Shown here one piece after another: positions 33,500 through 42,851 of a stretch of DNA of 64,000 bases (position 1 is its first letter; the number at the start of each line of letters is the position of its first letter). The DNA is taken from contig NZ_SMMX01000005.1 of the NCBI RefSeq assembly GCF_004345005.1, positions 124,001 to 188,000 of the forward strand, read 5' to 3'. The position numbers and the translations under genes were made by a program. The notes beneath the pieces were generated by a model. The model had not been told where the DNA came from. It saw only the letters and a list, made by a program, of their open reading frames with translations, and did not search any database. Source of the DNA: Extibacter muris (GTDB lineage Bacteria > Bacillota > Clostridia > Lachnospirales > Lachnospiraceae).

Positions 33500-34314
33500 A
33501 TGAAGAAAACGGACAGAGCTCTGTTTGAGGCTTTTAAGGCAAAGGACACAAGGTTTGACGGAAGATTTTTTGTGGGAATCGCTTCAACAAAAATCTATTG
33601 TCGCCCAGTCTGCCGGGCAAAGCAGGCCAGACAGGAAAACTGTACTTTTTTTCTACTGCTGCGGAGGCGGAGCTGGCAGGATACCGTCCCTGTTTATTGT
33701 GCAGGCCGGAACTTGCGCCTGGCCATTCTATCGTAGATGCTTCCTCTGTACTTGCTCATAGAGCTGCACGTCTTATGGAGGAGAACTGTGGGGGTGGACA
33801 AAGCATAGAGGAGCTTCCCACCGAACTGGGGTGCACGGGCCGGCATCTGCGGCGAGTTTTCGTGGAAGAATTTCATGTTACGCCCGTAAAGTATCTGCAG
33901 ACCTGCCGGTTACTGCTTGCCAAGAATCTGCTGACAGATACGGACCTGTCGGTGCTTCATGTGGCGATGGCGTCAGGATTCGGCAGCCTGCGCCGGTTAA
34001 ATGATTTATTTAAAAAGCAGTATTATCTGTCTCCCACCGCTCTGCGCAGGAATGCTGCGGGCGGGAAGATACGATCTAGTGAGAGTAAGGTTGCCTTGGG
34101 CTAGGTGTGATTGCATCCCGCTCTAGGAGCATTTTAGCGCTGGCAGAGGCACTTGAGAGCGGAGAGATAGAACTGGCCGGATGCGTTTTTAGAAACGGAT
34201 ATTGGAATCAGGCATGCACTTCCGGGTCATACGCCAAAGGAGCTGCTCGCATTGTCTGAAAAATGGCGGCCATGGCGCAGTTATGCAACAATGAATCTGT
34301 GGAATAGCTTGTGA
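33500..34314 (+). pseudogene. Ada-AlkA type alkylation-repair gene, frameshifted and internally deleted
   Basis: Begins MKKTDRALFEAFKAKDTRFD with GGGAGG before the ATG. The methyl-accepting zinc domain is present (IYCRPVCRAK, later CLLCRPELAPG). At a run of seven T after ENCTF the frame shifts and continues STAAEAELAGYRP, into an AraC-type helix-turn-helix (RHLRRVFVEEFHVTPVKYLQ, SGFGSLRRLNDLFKKQYYLS). Then a stop, a large gap, and in another frame the end of an AlkA glycosylase: IGIRHALPGHTPKELLAL and WRPWRSYATMNLWNSL-stop. So an Ada-type activator fused to 3-methyladenine glycosylase has lost most of its glycosylase. Confidence 0.75.
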
Positions 34315-34343
34315 CAGTAAAGTGAAAAAAGGAGAGGTAAGAT

Positions 34344-34883
34344 ATGTATTATACTATGGGTTATGATTCTCCCATCGGCAGACTTTTGCTTGCGGAGAGG
34401 GATGGAGCTCTTACAGGGCTCTGGATGGAAGGGCAGAAATATTATTGTGATTCTCTGCAGGGGGAAAGGTTGGAAAAAGCGGATACCGAAGTTCTGCTTC
34501 AGGCAGGAGTGTGGCTGGACCGGTATTTTAAGGGAGAGAAACCATCTGCCGGCGAACTACCCCTTGCCCCGGAGGGAAGTGCATTCCGCAGGGAAGTGTG
34601 GAAGCTGCTCTGTGAGATTCCTTATGGGGAGGTCACAACCTACGGGGAGATATCCAAGAAAATTGCAGCAGTCAGGGGGCTTTCCAACATGTCAGCGCAG
34701 GCTGTGGGCGGTGCTGTCGGCCATAATCCTATCTCCATTATCATTCCCTGTCACCGGGTGGTCGGTACAAATGGGAGCCTGACAGGGTATGCAGGGGGCT
34801 TGGAAAAGAAGATTAAACTGCTTACCCTAGAAGGGGTGGATATGGACAAGTTGTCTGTCCCTGCCAGGGGGACGGCGCTTTAG
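34344..34883 (+). CDS. ogt: Methylated-DNA-protein-cysteine methyltransferase
   Basis: 179 residues. Removes alkyl groups from O6-alkylguanine by transfer to its own cysteine. The active-site motif is complete, IIIPCHRVVGTNGSLTGYAG, with the helix-turn-helix VTTYGEISKKIAAVRGLSNM before it. AGGAGAGG lies before the ATG. It stands 29 bases after the broken ada-alkA gene, so the locus was an adaptive-response operon of which this is the intact member. Confidence 0.9.
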   Translation: MYYTMGYDSPIGRLLLAERDGALTGLWMEGQKYYCDSLQGERLEKADTEVLLQAGVWLDRYFKGEKPSAGELPLAPEGSAFRREVWKLLCEIPYGEVTTYGEISKKIAAVRGLSNMSAQAVGGAVGHNPISIIIPCHRVVGTNGSLTGYAGGLEKKIKLLTLEGVDMDKLSVPARGTAL

Positions 34884-34905
34884 GAAGGGAATGGAGGAAT
34901 ATCAA

Positions 34906-35172
34906 ATGGCAAATGTGATTGTATTATTTGAGGTAATACCCACGAAGGAAGGAATGAAAAAATACCTTGACCTTGCGGCGATGCTGAAGACTATGCTGTG
35001 AGGATTTGAGGGATTTATACGGGCGGAACGGTTTGAAAGCCAGAAGGAAGGCCGGGAAAAATTGTTTGAGTCTTACCGGATTACGGTCTGCTCTGCCGTC
35101 CGGGAATATTCAGATACCGACCGCAGCCAGGCGCCGGAGGATTCCATTGAATATTTCCGGGAAAGGGTATGA
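34906..35172 (+). pseudogene. Antibiotic-biosynthesis-monooxygenase-type gene with internal stop and deletion
   Basis: MANVIVLFEVIPTKEGMKKY starts a small ABM-fold protein after GGAGG. A TGA follows MLKTML, then the frame continues GFEGFIRAERFESQ and jumps to KEGREKLFESYRITVCSAVR and ends FRERV. About 30 residues expected between FESQ and KEGREK are missing. Such heme-degrading or quinol-oxidising-like ABM proteins have no assignable substrate here. Confidence 0.6.
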
Positions 35173-35177
35173 CAGAA

Positions 35178-35607
35178 TGGCTGTACATGATGTTAAAGAA
35201 ATGTCAGAATTTCGGATTTTTATTTCTTACTTTAGGCAGCACGGGCTTTAGTAATCACCATTATGATTCCCATATTTCTATTTGTCGCAGGCCGATGCCG
35301 CAGATTCATGAGGAATGCCTCTATACAGGTAAAACGGACGACGGCTTCCATCAATCCAGAATTTGAATCTTGTCTGTCAGGGATTAAAACGGCGAAAGCT
35401 TTTGCCAATGAAGCTGCGGAGCTAAATAAGTTCAATGCGGCGAACCATAAGTATGGAATTTTTATGTGTATCCTTTCTGCGGCTGTGATCGCGGTTGGTG
35501 GCGCTTTGGTTATGAGGGAAGAATTGAATCTGATTGATCTGATTACGTTCAGCCTTTATGTAACAACTTTTATCACCCCCATCCGCCGTCTGTCGGTGAT
35601 ATTATAG
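35178..35607 (+). pseudogene. ABC exporter transmembrane-domain remnant
   Basis: Broken frames give AVHDVKEMSEF (a segment found in MsbA-type exporters), then ALVITMIPIFLFVAGR, then NPEFESCLSGIKTAKAFANE, the cytoplasmic loop of ABC half-exporters, and a following membrane helix ending ITPIRRLS. Neither the start nor the ATPase domain is present. Confidence 0.65.
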
Positions 35608-35765
35608 AGGTACCGGGTACAGCATATGGGAGCGTACCGTTTGGCGTTGCCGGACCATTATCCAGTACGATAACAGTCAGCCGGACCGGTAACGAACTGG
35701 TGGTGGGAGAAAGCGGCATCTACCAGATTACAATATCTATCAGCGCTGAGGCAACAGCTTACCCG
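35607..35765 (+). pseudogene. Fragment of an exosporium/collagen-like protein C-terminus
   Basis: Frame EVPGTAYGSVPFGVAGPL continues to ITVSRTGNELVVGESGIYQI and ISAEATAY. This resembles the jelly-roll C-terminal domain of BclA-like spore-surface proteins. It is joined directly to the ABC remnant in a different frame, with no start and no collagen repeat. Confidence 0.4.
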
Positions 35766-35863
35766 GATACAGAACAAGAACCGTTCTTTAACACTCGTTC
35801 AGCTGAGCATGTAGCACATTTTTCATGTTCGGCAGTAGATGTTCCGATGAAGCATACTGCAAT

Positions 35864-35896
35864 AGTGCCACCGTGTTCGGAGAGGTGGCACTTTTA
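35864..35896 (+). terminator. Terminator
   Basis: AGTGCCACC / GGTGGCACT perfect 9-bp stem, 11-base loop, then TTTTAT. Confidence 0.85.
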
Positions 35897-35998
35897 TATG
35901 GACTGACTGGCTGAAATATAGTAGACTGAATCTAGTCAACAATCGATGCGTGCAGCTTAAAAGCTCAGTTTAACCTTGAGTAGAAGGAGAAAACTACC

Positions 35999-36940
35999 AT
36001 GCAGATTATTATGATTCTTATAGCTTTGGTGGCATTTATCAGCTTGTACGTAAATGCAGGACATAGATTATTCCTTTGGTTCCGTCCCCTATTTTCAGGT
36101 GTCGGCCTGGTGGCATTCGGAATTTCATATGGCGTTATCTTTGCAGCCGTCCTGGTGTTCTTCGTGCTCAGCCGCATTCCGGACTGCCCGGTACCTCGAA
36201 CGCTTTTTCTGATAGACCATTATGCATTGGGTGTAGTTGTTCTTCTGATGCTGTTTGTCAACCTTGCGGATCTGGCCTTGTTATTGGCCAGGCTGTGCCA
36301 TCTCGTCCCGACGCCTCTGCCACAGGGAGCTGCAATTACCGCAGGAGCGGCAGCGGTCGTTCTGTCGGTCGTATTATCGGTCTGCGGAGGAATCCATGCG
36401 TCGAAGATACAGACGGTAGACTATAAGATTCAGATGCAAGAGGGTAACGGAGCTACAGATGCAATGAATATCGTTTTAATCAGCGATCTGCATATCGGAT
36501 ATGTCGTGGACGAGAAGCATGTGGAAAAGATTGTGGCGTCGGTAAATGCTGCAGAGCCTGACCTTGTCTGCATAGCAGGAGATATATTTGACGGTGATAT
36601 TACATCGGTGAAACATCCATCGGTGCTTCAGAGATTGTTTCGCAGCATAAAGGCACCTTATGGCGTATATGCCTGCCTTGGAAACCACGATGCAGGGGCT
36701 GGATATGAAGACATGTTGAAATTCCTTGACAAAGCGCAGATTCACCTGCTTCAGGATGAGTCGGTGCTGATTGGCAATAAGATGATACTGGCCGGCAGGA
36801 AAGATTCGGGTCCTGTTTTCTGCGGCAGAGGCCGGGAGCAGGGATTAAAAGGCCAATGTCCGCCCAGGCTGCCGAAAACGGCGCGGATCGGCATAAAGTT
36901 TATAGACCGTGTACACCAATGGGCCACTTCTGTCATATGA
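35999..36940 (+). CDS. Membrane metallophosphoesterase, C-terminus lost
   Basis: 313 residues. Four hydrophobic segments (1-135) precede a calcineurin-like phosphoesterase domain with SDLHIG, CIAGDIFDGD and CLGNHDAG, the first three metal/phosphate blocks. The final blocks (the His-rich GHTHxGQ motif) are missing: after KMILAGRKDSGP the frame enters VFCGRGREQGLKGQ, which does not belong to the family, and ends about 40 residues later. It is therefore probably inactive. A ribosome site AAGGAG precedes the ATG. Treat it as a decaying gene. Confidence 0.7.
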   Translation: MQIIMILIALVAFISLYVNAGHRLFLWFRPLFSGVGLVAFGISYGVIFAAVLVFFVLSRIPDCPVPRTLFLIDHYALGVVVLLMLFVNLADLALLLARLCHLVPTPLPQGAAITAGAAAVVLSVVLSVCGGIHASKIQTVDYKIQMQEGNGATDAMNIVLISDLHIGYVVDEKHVEKIVASVNAAEPDLVCIAGDIFDGDITSVKHPSVLQRLFRSIKAPYGVYACLGNHDAGAGYEDMLKFLDKAQIHLLQDESVLIGNKMILAGRKDSGPVFCGRGREQGLKGQCPPRLPKTARIGIKFIDRVHQWATSVI

Positions 36941-36960
36941 TAGCAAGAGGTGAAAATATT

Positions 36961-37385
36961 ATGAACATGTGCCGTTTAAGCAATAATACGAGAGATTATG
37001 TAGAGCAGTATCATTGCATACTAGATGAGATGATCCGCAATATGAACTGCGCCGAGCTTACAGACAGCCTCTCAGGCAGCTTCATTACGCAGATGATACC
37101 ACACCATCGTGCCGCGATTGAGATGTCAAAGAACCATGTACGGATAATAATATCAACTGCAACTTTATGCGTGAGATGATACCGCATCACAGAGGAGCGG
37201 TACGCATGTCAGAAAATGCGCTGCGTTTTCCGCTCTGCCCGGAGCTGGTTCCGCTGCTCGATGCAATCATCGTATCGCAAAAAGAAGGAATCAGAAAGAT
37301 GCAGTGCCTGATGAAAAGAGCAGGCTCTTCAGCAATCAGCTTCATAACGGAAAATATCAGGCCGCTGTTTGAAGATTATGAATAA
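36961..37385 (+). pseudogene. DUF305-family gene with internal deletion
   Basis: MNMCRLSNNTRDYVEQYHCI leads to the first DUF305 motif, FITQMIPHHRAAIEMSKN, then the frame shifts (HVRIIIST). Another frame carries NNINCNFMREMIPHHRGAVRM and continues to CPELVPLLDAIIVSQKEGIR, ending PLFEDYE. Both MIPHH motifs, the hallmark of this ferritin-like family, are visible, but about 60 residues between them are missing. Confidence 0.7.
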
Positions 37386-37457
37386 AGAGTATATTTTTCA
37401 ACAGATCCATGCTATACTTAGAGCTATAACCTGTAAGATTCATAAAAGGAGATTGCT

Positions 37458-37808
37458 ATGGAGTTTATAGATGTACTTATAAAGATGGAGATTGATCCGC
37501 AGGAGACAATCCGCAGATTCTGCCAGAACGAGTCTATGCTCAAGAAGTATCTGCTGAGGTTCCGTGATGAAGCCACATATCCGAACTTAAAAAAGGCGAT
37601 CGCGGAGAAAGACTATAAAGAGATCGAGACGTGTGCACATACGCTGAAGGGCCTGTCTGCCAACCTGGGTATGAATAACCTGAGCAAGAGATGTGCGTAT
37701 ATTGTGGATGCAGTAAGAAATGATACGTACGATAATCTGGATGAGCTGTTTGCGAAGGTGGAAGAAGAGTACGACCGGCTGACCGGCTGCCTGAAAGAAT
37801 TGGAGTAG
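37458..37808 (+). CDS. Histidine phosphotransfer (Hpt) domain protein
   Basis: 116 residues, a single Hpt four-helix bundle. The phosphorylatable histidine is His61 in CAHTLKGLSANLG, the exact Hpt consensus. Relays phosphate between response-regulator receiver domains in a multistep two-component pathway. The partners are not in this window; the PAS-GGDEF-EAL gene 25 kb away is not an obvious one. AAGGAG lies before the ATG. Stand-alone Hpt genes are common in Lachnospiraceae. Confidence 0.85.
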   Translation: MEFIDVLIKMEIDPQETIRRFCQNESMLKKYLLRFRDEATYPNLKKAIAEKDYKEIETCAHTLKGLSANLGMNNLSKRCAYIVDAVRNDTYDNLDELFAKVEEEYDRLTGCLKELE

Positions 37809-37873
37809 AGCCCGCCAGGGAGGGCAGTGCCCCCCCGGCGGTCCGCTGCGGCCTGCAATAGAGGAATATGAAA

Positions 37874-37909
37874 GGAAGCTTTGTATGTTTCATTACAGAG
37901 CTTCCTTTT
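37874..37909 (+). terminator. Terminator after the Hpt gene
   Basis: GGAAGCT / AGCTTCC stem, then TTTT. Confidence 0.7.
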
Positions 37910-37949
37910 GTCCGTCTATAAGCAGAACGGCCTTGATGACCGCATTCCG

Positions 37950-38768
37950 CTAATCCATCATGAACTTCTCTATCACATGGAGCACGCCGTCCTCGTCGTT
38001 CGACTTCGTTATGTAGTCGGCTTTTTCCAGCACGAGAGGCTGGGCGTTGGCCATGGCCACTCCCAGACCGGCGGTCTCTATCATGGTCACGTCATTATAG
38101 CCGTCCCCGCAGCAGACCATCTCATCCGCGGTCAGGCCGATGCTTGTCAGCAGCCGGAGCAGAGAGTGCGCCTTATCGATGCCCGGGGGCATGATCTCCA
38201 GAAAGAACGGGTCAGACAGATAGATATATAGGTAAGAGCGGAAGCATTCCGCGATTTCGGCCTTTACCTCCTGTATCACGTCAGGTTCGCCGGTCACGAG
38301 AAACTTGTTCGCGGGCGCAGTAATATGGGACGGGAAATCATCCACGGATACGACAGGCATATGGTTGATACGGGATTCCAGATCACTATATTTGTTCGTG
38401 CTGCCGCCTGACAGCAGCACATCAGAAGTATAGCCGACGATATCAACTCCCCGTTCCCGGTACTTGTTCACGATATCAAATAGAGGCGCCACGATGTCCA
38501 TAGGAAGCGTCTTGTTATAGATGACCTCCCTGCTCCTGCAGTCCGTAATCCGGCCGCCGTTGAAAGACAAGATATAACTGCCGTAGCGGTCCAGGCTGAG
38601 CTGGCCTGCCAGCGGCTGCACGCCCTGCGTGGGCCGTCCGCTGGCGAGCACCACCTTCTTGCCCTGCTCCTGTATATGGATCAACGCGTCAAGCGTGGGC
38701 CTGGAAACCTCCTTTTTAGAGTTGGTCAGGGTACCGTCCAAATCCAATGCTAAAATCTGATAATTCAT
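37950..38768 (-). CDS. Cof-type HAD phosphatase
   Basis: 272 residues. HAD motif I LALDLDGTLTNSKKE at the N-terminus, motif II VLASGRPTQG, motif IV CCGDGYNDVTMIETAGLGVA near the end, and the C2B cap domain between, as in Cof/YkrA sugar- or flavin-phosphate phosphatases. Last gene of the ddl-murF group on the minus strand, 35 bases after murF, so probably co-transcribed. Substrate not determined. Confidence 0.85.
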   Translation of the reverse strand: MNYQILALDLDGTLTNSKKEVSRPTLDALIHIQEQGKKVVLASGRPTQGVQPLAGQLSLDRYGSYILSFNGGRITDCRSREVIYNKTLPMDIVAPLFDIVNKYRERGVDIVGYTSDVLLSGGSTNKYSDLESRINHMPVVSVDDFPSHITAPANKFLVTGEPDVIQEVKAEIAECFRSYLYIYLSDPFFLEIMPPGIDKAHSLLRLLTSIGLTADEMVCCGDGYNDVTMIETAGLGVAMANAQPLVLEKADYITKSNDEDGVLHVIEKFMMD

Positions 38769-38803
38769 GCATAACTCCTTTAATTTAAAAAGGGGTCAGA
38801 CCC

Positions 38804-40177
38804 CTATGAAAATTTTACGAGTTGTTCGACAATTTCGGGGAACCACATTCCGTGTGACGCTTTCACCAGGACGTTGTCCCCTTCCTTTATTATGCTGTTC
38901 ATCTGTGCGAGGAAATCCTGCTTTGTGGCGAACCAGAGCACTTCTATGCCAGGAGCTCCGTCTGCTCCGGCGGCGATTTCTTTTGCCAGCTCCCCGATTG
39001 CGCACAGGACGTCTACGCCGTGCCTTGCGGCGTAGACGCCGACTTCCCGGTGGAGTTCTTTCTCATTATTCCCGAGTTCCCCCATGTTGCCGATCACGGC
39101 TACCTTCCGGCCGATGGCCATGTCAAGGACATCGATGGCCGCCTTCGTAGATATCGGATTGGCATTGTAGCAGTCATCCAGTATCATGAGACTGCCGGTG
39201 GAGATGATGTTATTGCGCCCCGGGAGTGTCGTGTGCGCCTCGATGCCGGCCTTGATCTCCTCTACGGCAAGGCCGAGGGCAGCACCTACCGCAGCGCCCG
39301 CCAGGGCGTTGGATACCATATGTGCGCCGGGGGTAGGGATGAGGCAGTCGAAAGCTTCGCCGTCCGGCATGTGTATCTTGCAGGCAGTCCCTTTTAAGCC
39401 CATGGGCACGATGTCGGACGCATGGCACTGGCAGCCTTCCGACGTGCCGAAGAGGACAGGTGTTACCCCTTTTACCGGCCCCATCCTGGAGAGCAGGTCA
39501 TCGTCGCCGTTGAGGAGGATGCTCCCGCCATTTTTCATATCCTGTATCATCTGGGATTTCTCCTGGAGGATACCTTCCCTTGTCTTGAAGAATTCCAGAT
39601 GGGCCACGCCGATATTCGTGATAACGCAGATATCGGGGCTTGCAACAGAGGAGAGGCGGCGCATTTCCCCGAAATGGTTGACGCCCATCTCGAGGATTAC
39701 GACCTCATGCTCCTCGTTCATCTCAAATATCGTAAGGGGAAGCCCCCATTCATTGTTGAAGTTGCCTAACGTCTTGTGGACATTGTATTTCTGTGACACG
39801 ACAGAAGCGATCATTTCCTTTGTACTTGTCTTGCCGACGCTTCCTGTGATACCGACTACCGTCACATCAAAAGAGTCCCGATACAGTTTGGCGATGTCCA
39901 GCAGCGCCTGCCCGGTGGACTCTACGAGAATATATGGAAAGTCCGTATCACCGAGGTCCTCATGAGACACCACGCAGAGGGCGCCTCTTTCAATTGTATC
40001 AGGGATAAACTTATGTGCATTGACATTCTCTCCGTCAATGGCGACAAACAGGTAATCCTTCTCGACTTTTCTGCTGTCGATTACGACACCAGCCACTTCC
40101 CGGCCCATTTTACTTTCATCGCCGTGGTACGTGCCGTGGCAGGCGTCTGCAATATTTTCCAGTGTAAGGTTCTTCAT
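38804..40177 (-). CDS. murF: UDP-MurNAc-tripeptide--D-Ala-D-Ala ligase
   Basis: 457 residues. Adds the D-Ala-D-Ala dipeptide, the product of the adjacent ddl gene, to the peptidoglycan precursor. N-terminal UMP-binding domain (DACHGTYHGDESKMGREVAG), ATP P-loop GITGSVGKTSTKEM, then the Mur ligase signatures NFNNEWGLPLTIFE and LDDCYNANPISTKAA with the C-terminal domain. It begins only five bases after the ddl stop. Full family length. Confidence 0.95.
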   Translation of the reverse strand: MKNLTLENIADACHGTYHGDESKMGREVAGVVIDSRKVEKDYLFVAIDGENVNAHKFIPDTIERGALCVVSHEDLGDTDFPYILVESTGQALLDIAKLYRDSFDVTVVGITGSVGKTSTKEMIASVVSQKYNVHKTLGNFNNEWGLPLTIFEMNEEHEVVILEMGVNHFGEMRRLSSVASPDICVITNIGVAHLEFFKTREGILQEKSQMIQDMKNGGSILLNGDDDLLSRMGPVKGVTPVLFGTSEGCQCHASDIVPMGLKGTACKIHMPDGEAFDCLIPTPGAHMVSNALAGAAVGAALGLAVEEIKAGIEAHTTLPGRNNIISTGSLMILDDCYNANPISTKAAIDVLDMAIGRKVAVIGNMGELGNNEKELHREVGVYAARHGVDVLCAIGELAKEIAAGADGAPGIEVLWFATKQDFLAQMNSIIKEGDNVLVKASHGMWFPEIVEQLVKFS

Positions 40178-40182
40178 ATTCC

Positions 40183-41247
40183 TTATCCTCTTACTTTCAT
40201 TGATTCTTCAATTATTTTCTCACACAGTTCTCCGTAATCCATGCCGGCATTCAGGGCGGCTCTCGGAAGAAGGCTCGTAGGCGTCATGCCCGGCAGCCCG
40301 TTCATCTCCAGGCAGTAGAACCTGCCGTCCGTCTCATCCACGATAAAATCAGCCCGGGCGTAGACGTCCATGCGCAGCGCCTCGAACGCTTTCTCTCCGG
40401 CGCGCTGAATCTTCTTCATCGTCTTCGCGTCCAGGGAGACCGGCGGGCATATCTCGGTCGCGCCTCCGTCCTGGTACTTGTTTTCATAAGAAAACACTTC
40501 GTCCCTCGGTATGATCTCTACAAGAGGCAGTGCCTTGCCTGCAAAGATGCCGCATGCATACTCACGTCCCCTGATAAAAGGTTCGATGACGACTTCGTCC
40601 TGATGGTCCTCGTCAAAAGAGCGGCGGACCGCCTCCTTATAATCCTCTTCGGTGTAGCAGATATATACGCCGAGGCTGGAACCGCTGGAACAAGGCTTTA
40701 CGACAAGCGGCAGATAATAGCCGAGCTCATCGAGCGTCGTGTCCTTCGTCTTTTCCGTGAGGGAAGTCCCTCTCGGGGTAGGCACACGCGTCATCTTGAA
40801 CACCTGCTTAGCCACAAGCTTGTTCATGGACATGGCGCATCCGAGCGAATTAGGTCCGGTGTACTTGATTCCGAGGACATCGAACGTGGCCTGCATCTTT
40901 CCATTTTCCCCCACGGAACCGTGAAGCCCCATGAACGTAATGTCGGCCAGACGGCACAGCTCGACGACATTCGGACCAAGGTAGCAGTCAGACTGGTCTG
41001 GGCGGGAAGCTTTGACAGCCTCGATATCCGGTGCGGTCGTCTTGATGCCCTGGGCAATCTCAAGCCCCGCGCCGGGAAGATCGAATACTTCTTCCAGCTT
41101 ATCAGAATCGTAAGGTAATCCAAGATAGACATCCAGCAGAAATGCCTTGTGTCCCCGTTCTCTTAAGGTTCTGCAGATACCGGCGCCCGAGATAAGGGAT
41201 ACATCCCGCTCGGGGCTCAGTCCTCCTGCTAAAACGATAATCTTCAT
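40183..41247 (-). CDS. ddl: D-alanine--D-alanine ligase
   Basis: 354 residues, ATP-grasp fold. Contains the N-terminal glycine-rich AGGLSPERDVSLISGAG, the FMGLHGSVGENGKMQ segment, the ATP-binding VVKPCSSGSSLGVYI, and the C-terminal metal/substrate part CLEMNGLPGMTPTSLLPRAA. The second D-Ala-binding segment and the Leu-type sequence fit Ala-Ala specificity. The ATG nine bases after GGAGAG is preferred to the TTG two codons earlier. Coupled to murF. Confidence 0.92.
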   Translation of the reverse strand: MKIIVLAGGLSPERDVSLISGAGICRTLRERGHKAFLLDVYLGLPYDSDKLEEVFDLPGAGLEIAQGIKTTAPDIEAVKASRPDQSDCYLGPNVVELCRLADITFMGLHGSVGENGKMQATFDVLGIKYTGPNSLGCAMSMNKLVAKQVFKMTRVPTPRGTSLTEKTKDTTLDELGYYLPLVVKPCSSGSSLGVYICYTEEDYKEAVRRSFDEDHQDEVVIEPFIRGREYACGIFAGKALPLVEIIPRDEVFSYENKYQDGGATEICPPVSLDAKTMKKIQRAGEKAFEALRMDVYARADFIVDETDGRFYCLEMNGLPGMTPTSLLPRAALNAGMDYGELCEKIIEESMKVRG

Positions 41248-41265
41248 AAACAAATGCTCTCCTTT

Positions 41266-42720
41266 TTAGTTAGTCGTGCTTATCTGATCCAAGAGTGATT
41301 TCTTTACTTCATACAGATCCTGTGACAAATCTACATATACGCGGTGCGGGTAGAACAGCCGCTTCGTCTCTTCCCACAAAGTCTTCTTCTCCTGACGGCA
41401 GTATGCGGCAATTTCTTTTACAGATGGAGACTTATACACACATTCTCCGTTCTTGAAAACAGGAACGAGTATTTCACGCATCGTGTAGGAGCCACCCGGC
41501 AGCTTTGTCTTCTTCCATGTCTCGATCGGGTCGAACAGAAGCAGGTCGCTGCCCGCGTCATATTCTTCTCCGACAAAGCAGATCAGATCGGCTTTTACTT
41601 TACCTGTTGTTTTATCATAGATTCTATAGATCGTTTTGTTACCAGGATTTGTTATTTTCTCAGTGTTTTCTGATATTTTTATCTTCGGTATGAATGCGCC
41701 GTCCTCGTTCATGATGGCCGCAAGCTTGTACACCCCGCCGAATGACGGACAGTCTTTGGACGTTATGAGGTTTGTCCCGACCCCCCAGGAATCGATGGCA
41801 GCCCCCTGCATCTTCAGATCGTGGAGCAGGTATTCGTCAAGGTCATTGGAAGCGGTGATGGTCGCATCGGCAAATCCGGCCGCGTCCAGCATCTTGCGGG
41901 CTTCTTTGGAAAGGTAGGCAAGGTCGCCGCTGTCGAGGCGGATGCCGTATTTTTTGAAATGGACGCCTTCCTCCTTCATCTCTTGGAACACGCGTATCGC
42001 ATTCGGCACGCCCGACTTGAGCGTATCGTACGTATCCACAAGCAGGGTACAGTTATCCGGATACATCTGTGCATAAGTCCGGAATGCGGAATACTCGTCC
42101 TTGAAGCTCATGATCCAGCTATGCGCATGTGTGCCCATGACCGGTACGTCAAACAGCTGCCCCGCCAGTACGTTGGATGTTCCTACGCAGCCGCCTATCA
42201 TGGCAGCTCTCGCCCCGTACAGCCCTGCATCCGGGCCCTGGGCGCGGCGCAGGCCGAATTCCATAATGCCGTCCCCGTTGGCGGCGAACACGATACGGGA
42301 TGTCTTGGTCGCGATCAGAGACTGATGGTTGATGATGTTCAGTATCGCTGTCTCCACAAGCTGCGCTTCCATAATCGGGGCAATGACTTTCAGCAGAGGT
42401 TCTTTCGGAAATATGACAGTCCCTTCCGGAATCGCATAGATATCGCCGCTGAAATGAAAGCCGCTCAGGTAATGGAGGAAATCTTCGCTGAAAATGCCCA
42501 GGCTCCTGAGATAGTCCACATCATCATATGTGAAGTTCAGATTCTTGATATAGTCGATCACCTGGTCAAGTCCGGCACATATGGAATAACCGTTGTTACA
42601 AGGATTCTGGCGGAAAAACACGTCAAAAATCACAGTTTCGTTCTGTCCCTGTTCATAATAACCCTGCATCATGGTCAATTCATACAGATCCGTCAGCAAG
42701 GTCAAATCTCTTCTGCTCAT
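41266..42720 (-). CDS. pncB: Nicotinate phosphoribosyltransferase
   Basis: 484 residues. Makes nicotinate mononucleotide from nicotinate and PRPP, the entry of the NAD salvage pathway. TDLYELTMMQGYYEQGQNET at the N-terminus is the conserved start, followed by EFGLRRAQGPDAG, GTHAHSWIMSF and IRLDSGDLAYLSKEARKMLD of the phosphoribosyl site. Full length. It lies 18 bases upstream of ddl on the same strand. No NAD riboswitch is seen in the 131 bases before it. Confidence 0.93.
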   Translation of the reverse strand: MSRRDLTLLTDLYELTMMQGYYEQGQNETVIFDVFFRQNPCNNGYSICAGLDQVIDYIKNLNFTYDDVDYLRSLGIFSEDFLHYLSGFHFSGDIYAIPEGTVIFPKEPLLKVIAPIMEAQLVETAILNIINHQSLIATKTSRIVFAANGDGIMEFGLRRAQGPDAGLYGARAAMIGGCVGTSNVLAGQLFDVPVMGTHAHSWIMSFKDEYSAFRTYAQMYPDNCTLLVDTYDTLKSGVPNAIRVFQEMKEEGVHFKKYGIRLDSGDLAYLSKEARKMLDAAGFADATITASNDLDEYLLHDLKMQGAAIDSWGVGTNLITSKDCPSFGGVYKLAAIMNEDGAFIPKIKISENTEKITNPGNKTIYRIYDKTTGKVKADLICFVGEEYDAGSDLLLFDPIETWKKTKLPGGSYTMREILVPVFKNGECVYKSPSVKEIAAYCRQEKKTLWEETKRLFYPHRVYVDLSQDLYEVKKSLLDQISTTN

Positions 42721-42851
42721 TTTCCTGTTAAAACTCCTTTTTTCTCGGGGCAGTCCTGCCCTGTCTATATGAATACCCGGTATGGGATATTCTGTCTTAT
42801 TATATCACCAGACGCATAAAATGTAAAAGAGAAAAGTAATTAACCAGAGGC

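Noticed and set aside
34906-35172. In-frame TGA in the ABM-type gene as a selenocysteine codon
   Set aside because: The gene also has an internal deletion, the family has no Sec members that I know of, and no SECIS-like hairpin follows the TGA.
38767-39150. Long plus-strand ORFs opposite murF, ddl, pncB, malQ and sipL
   Set aside because: They are antisense shadows of well-supported genes; their translations are Arg-, Pro- and His-rich without motifs.
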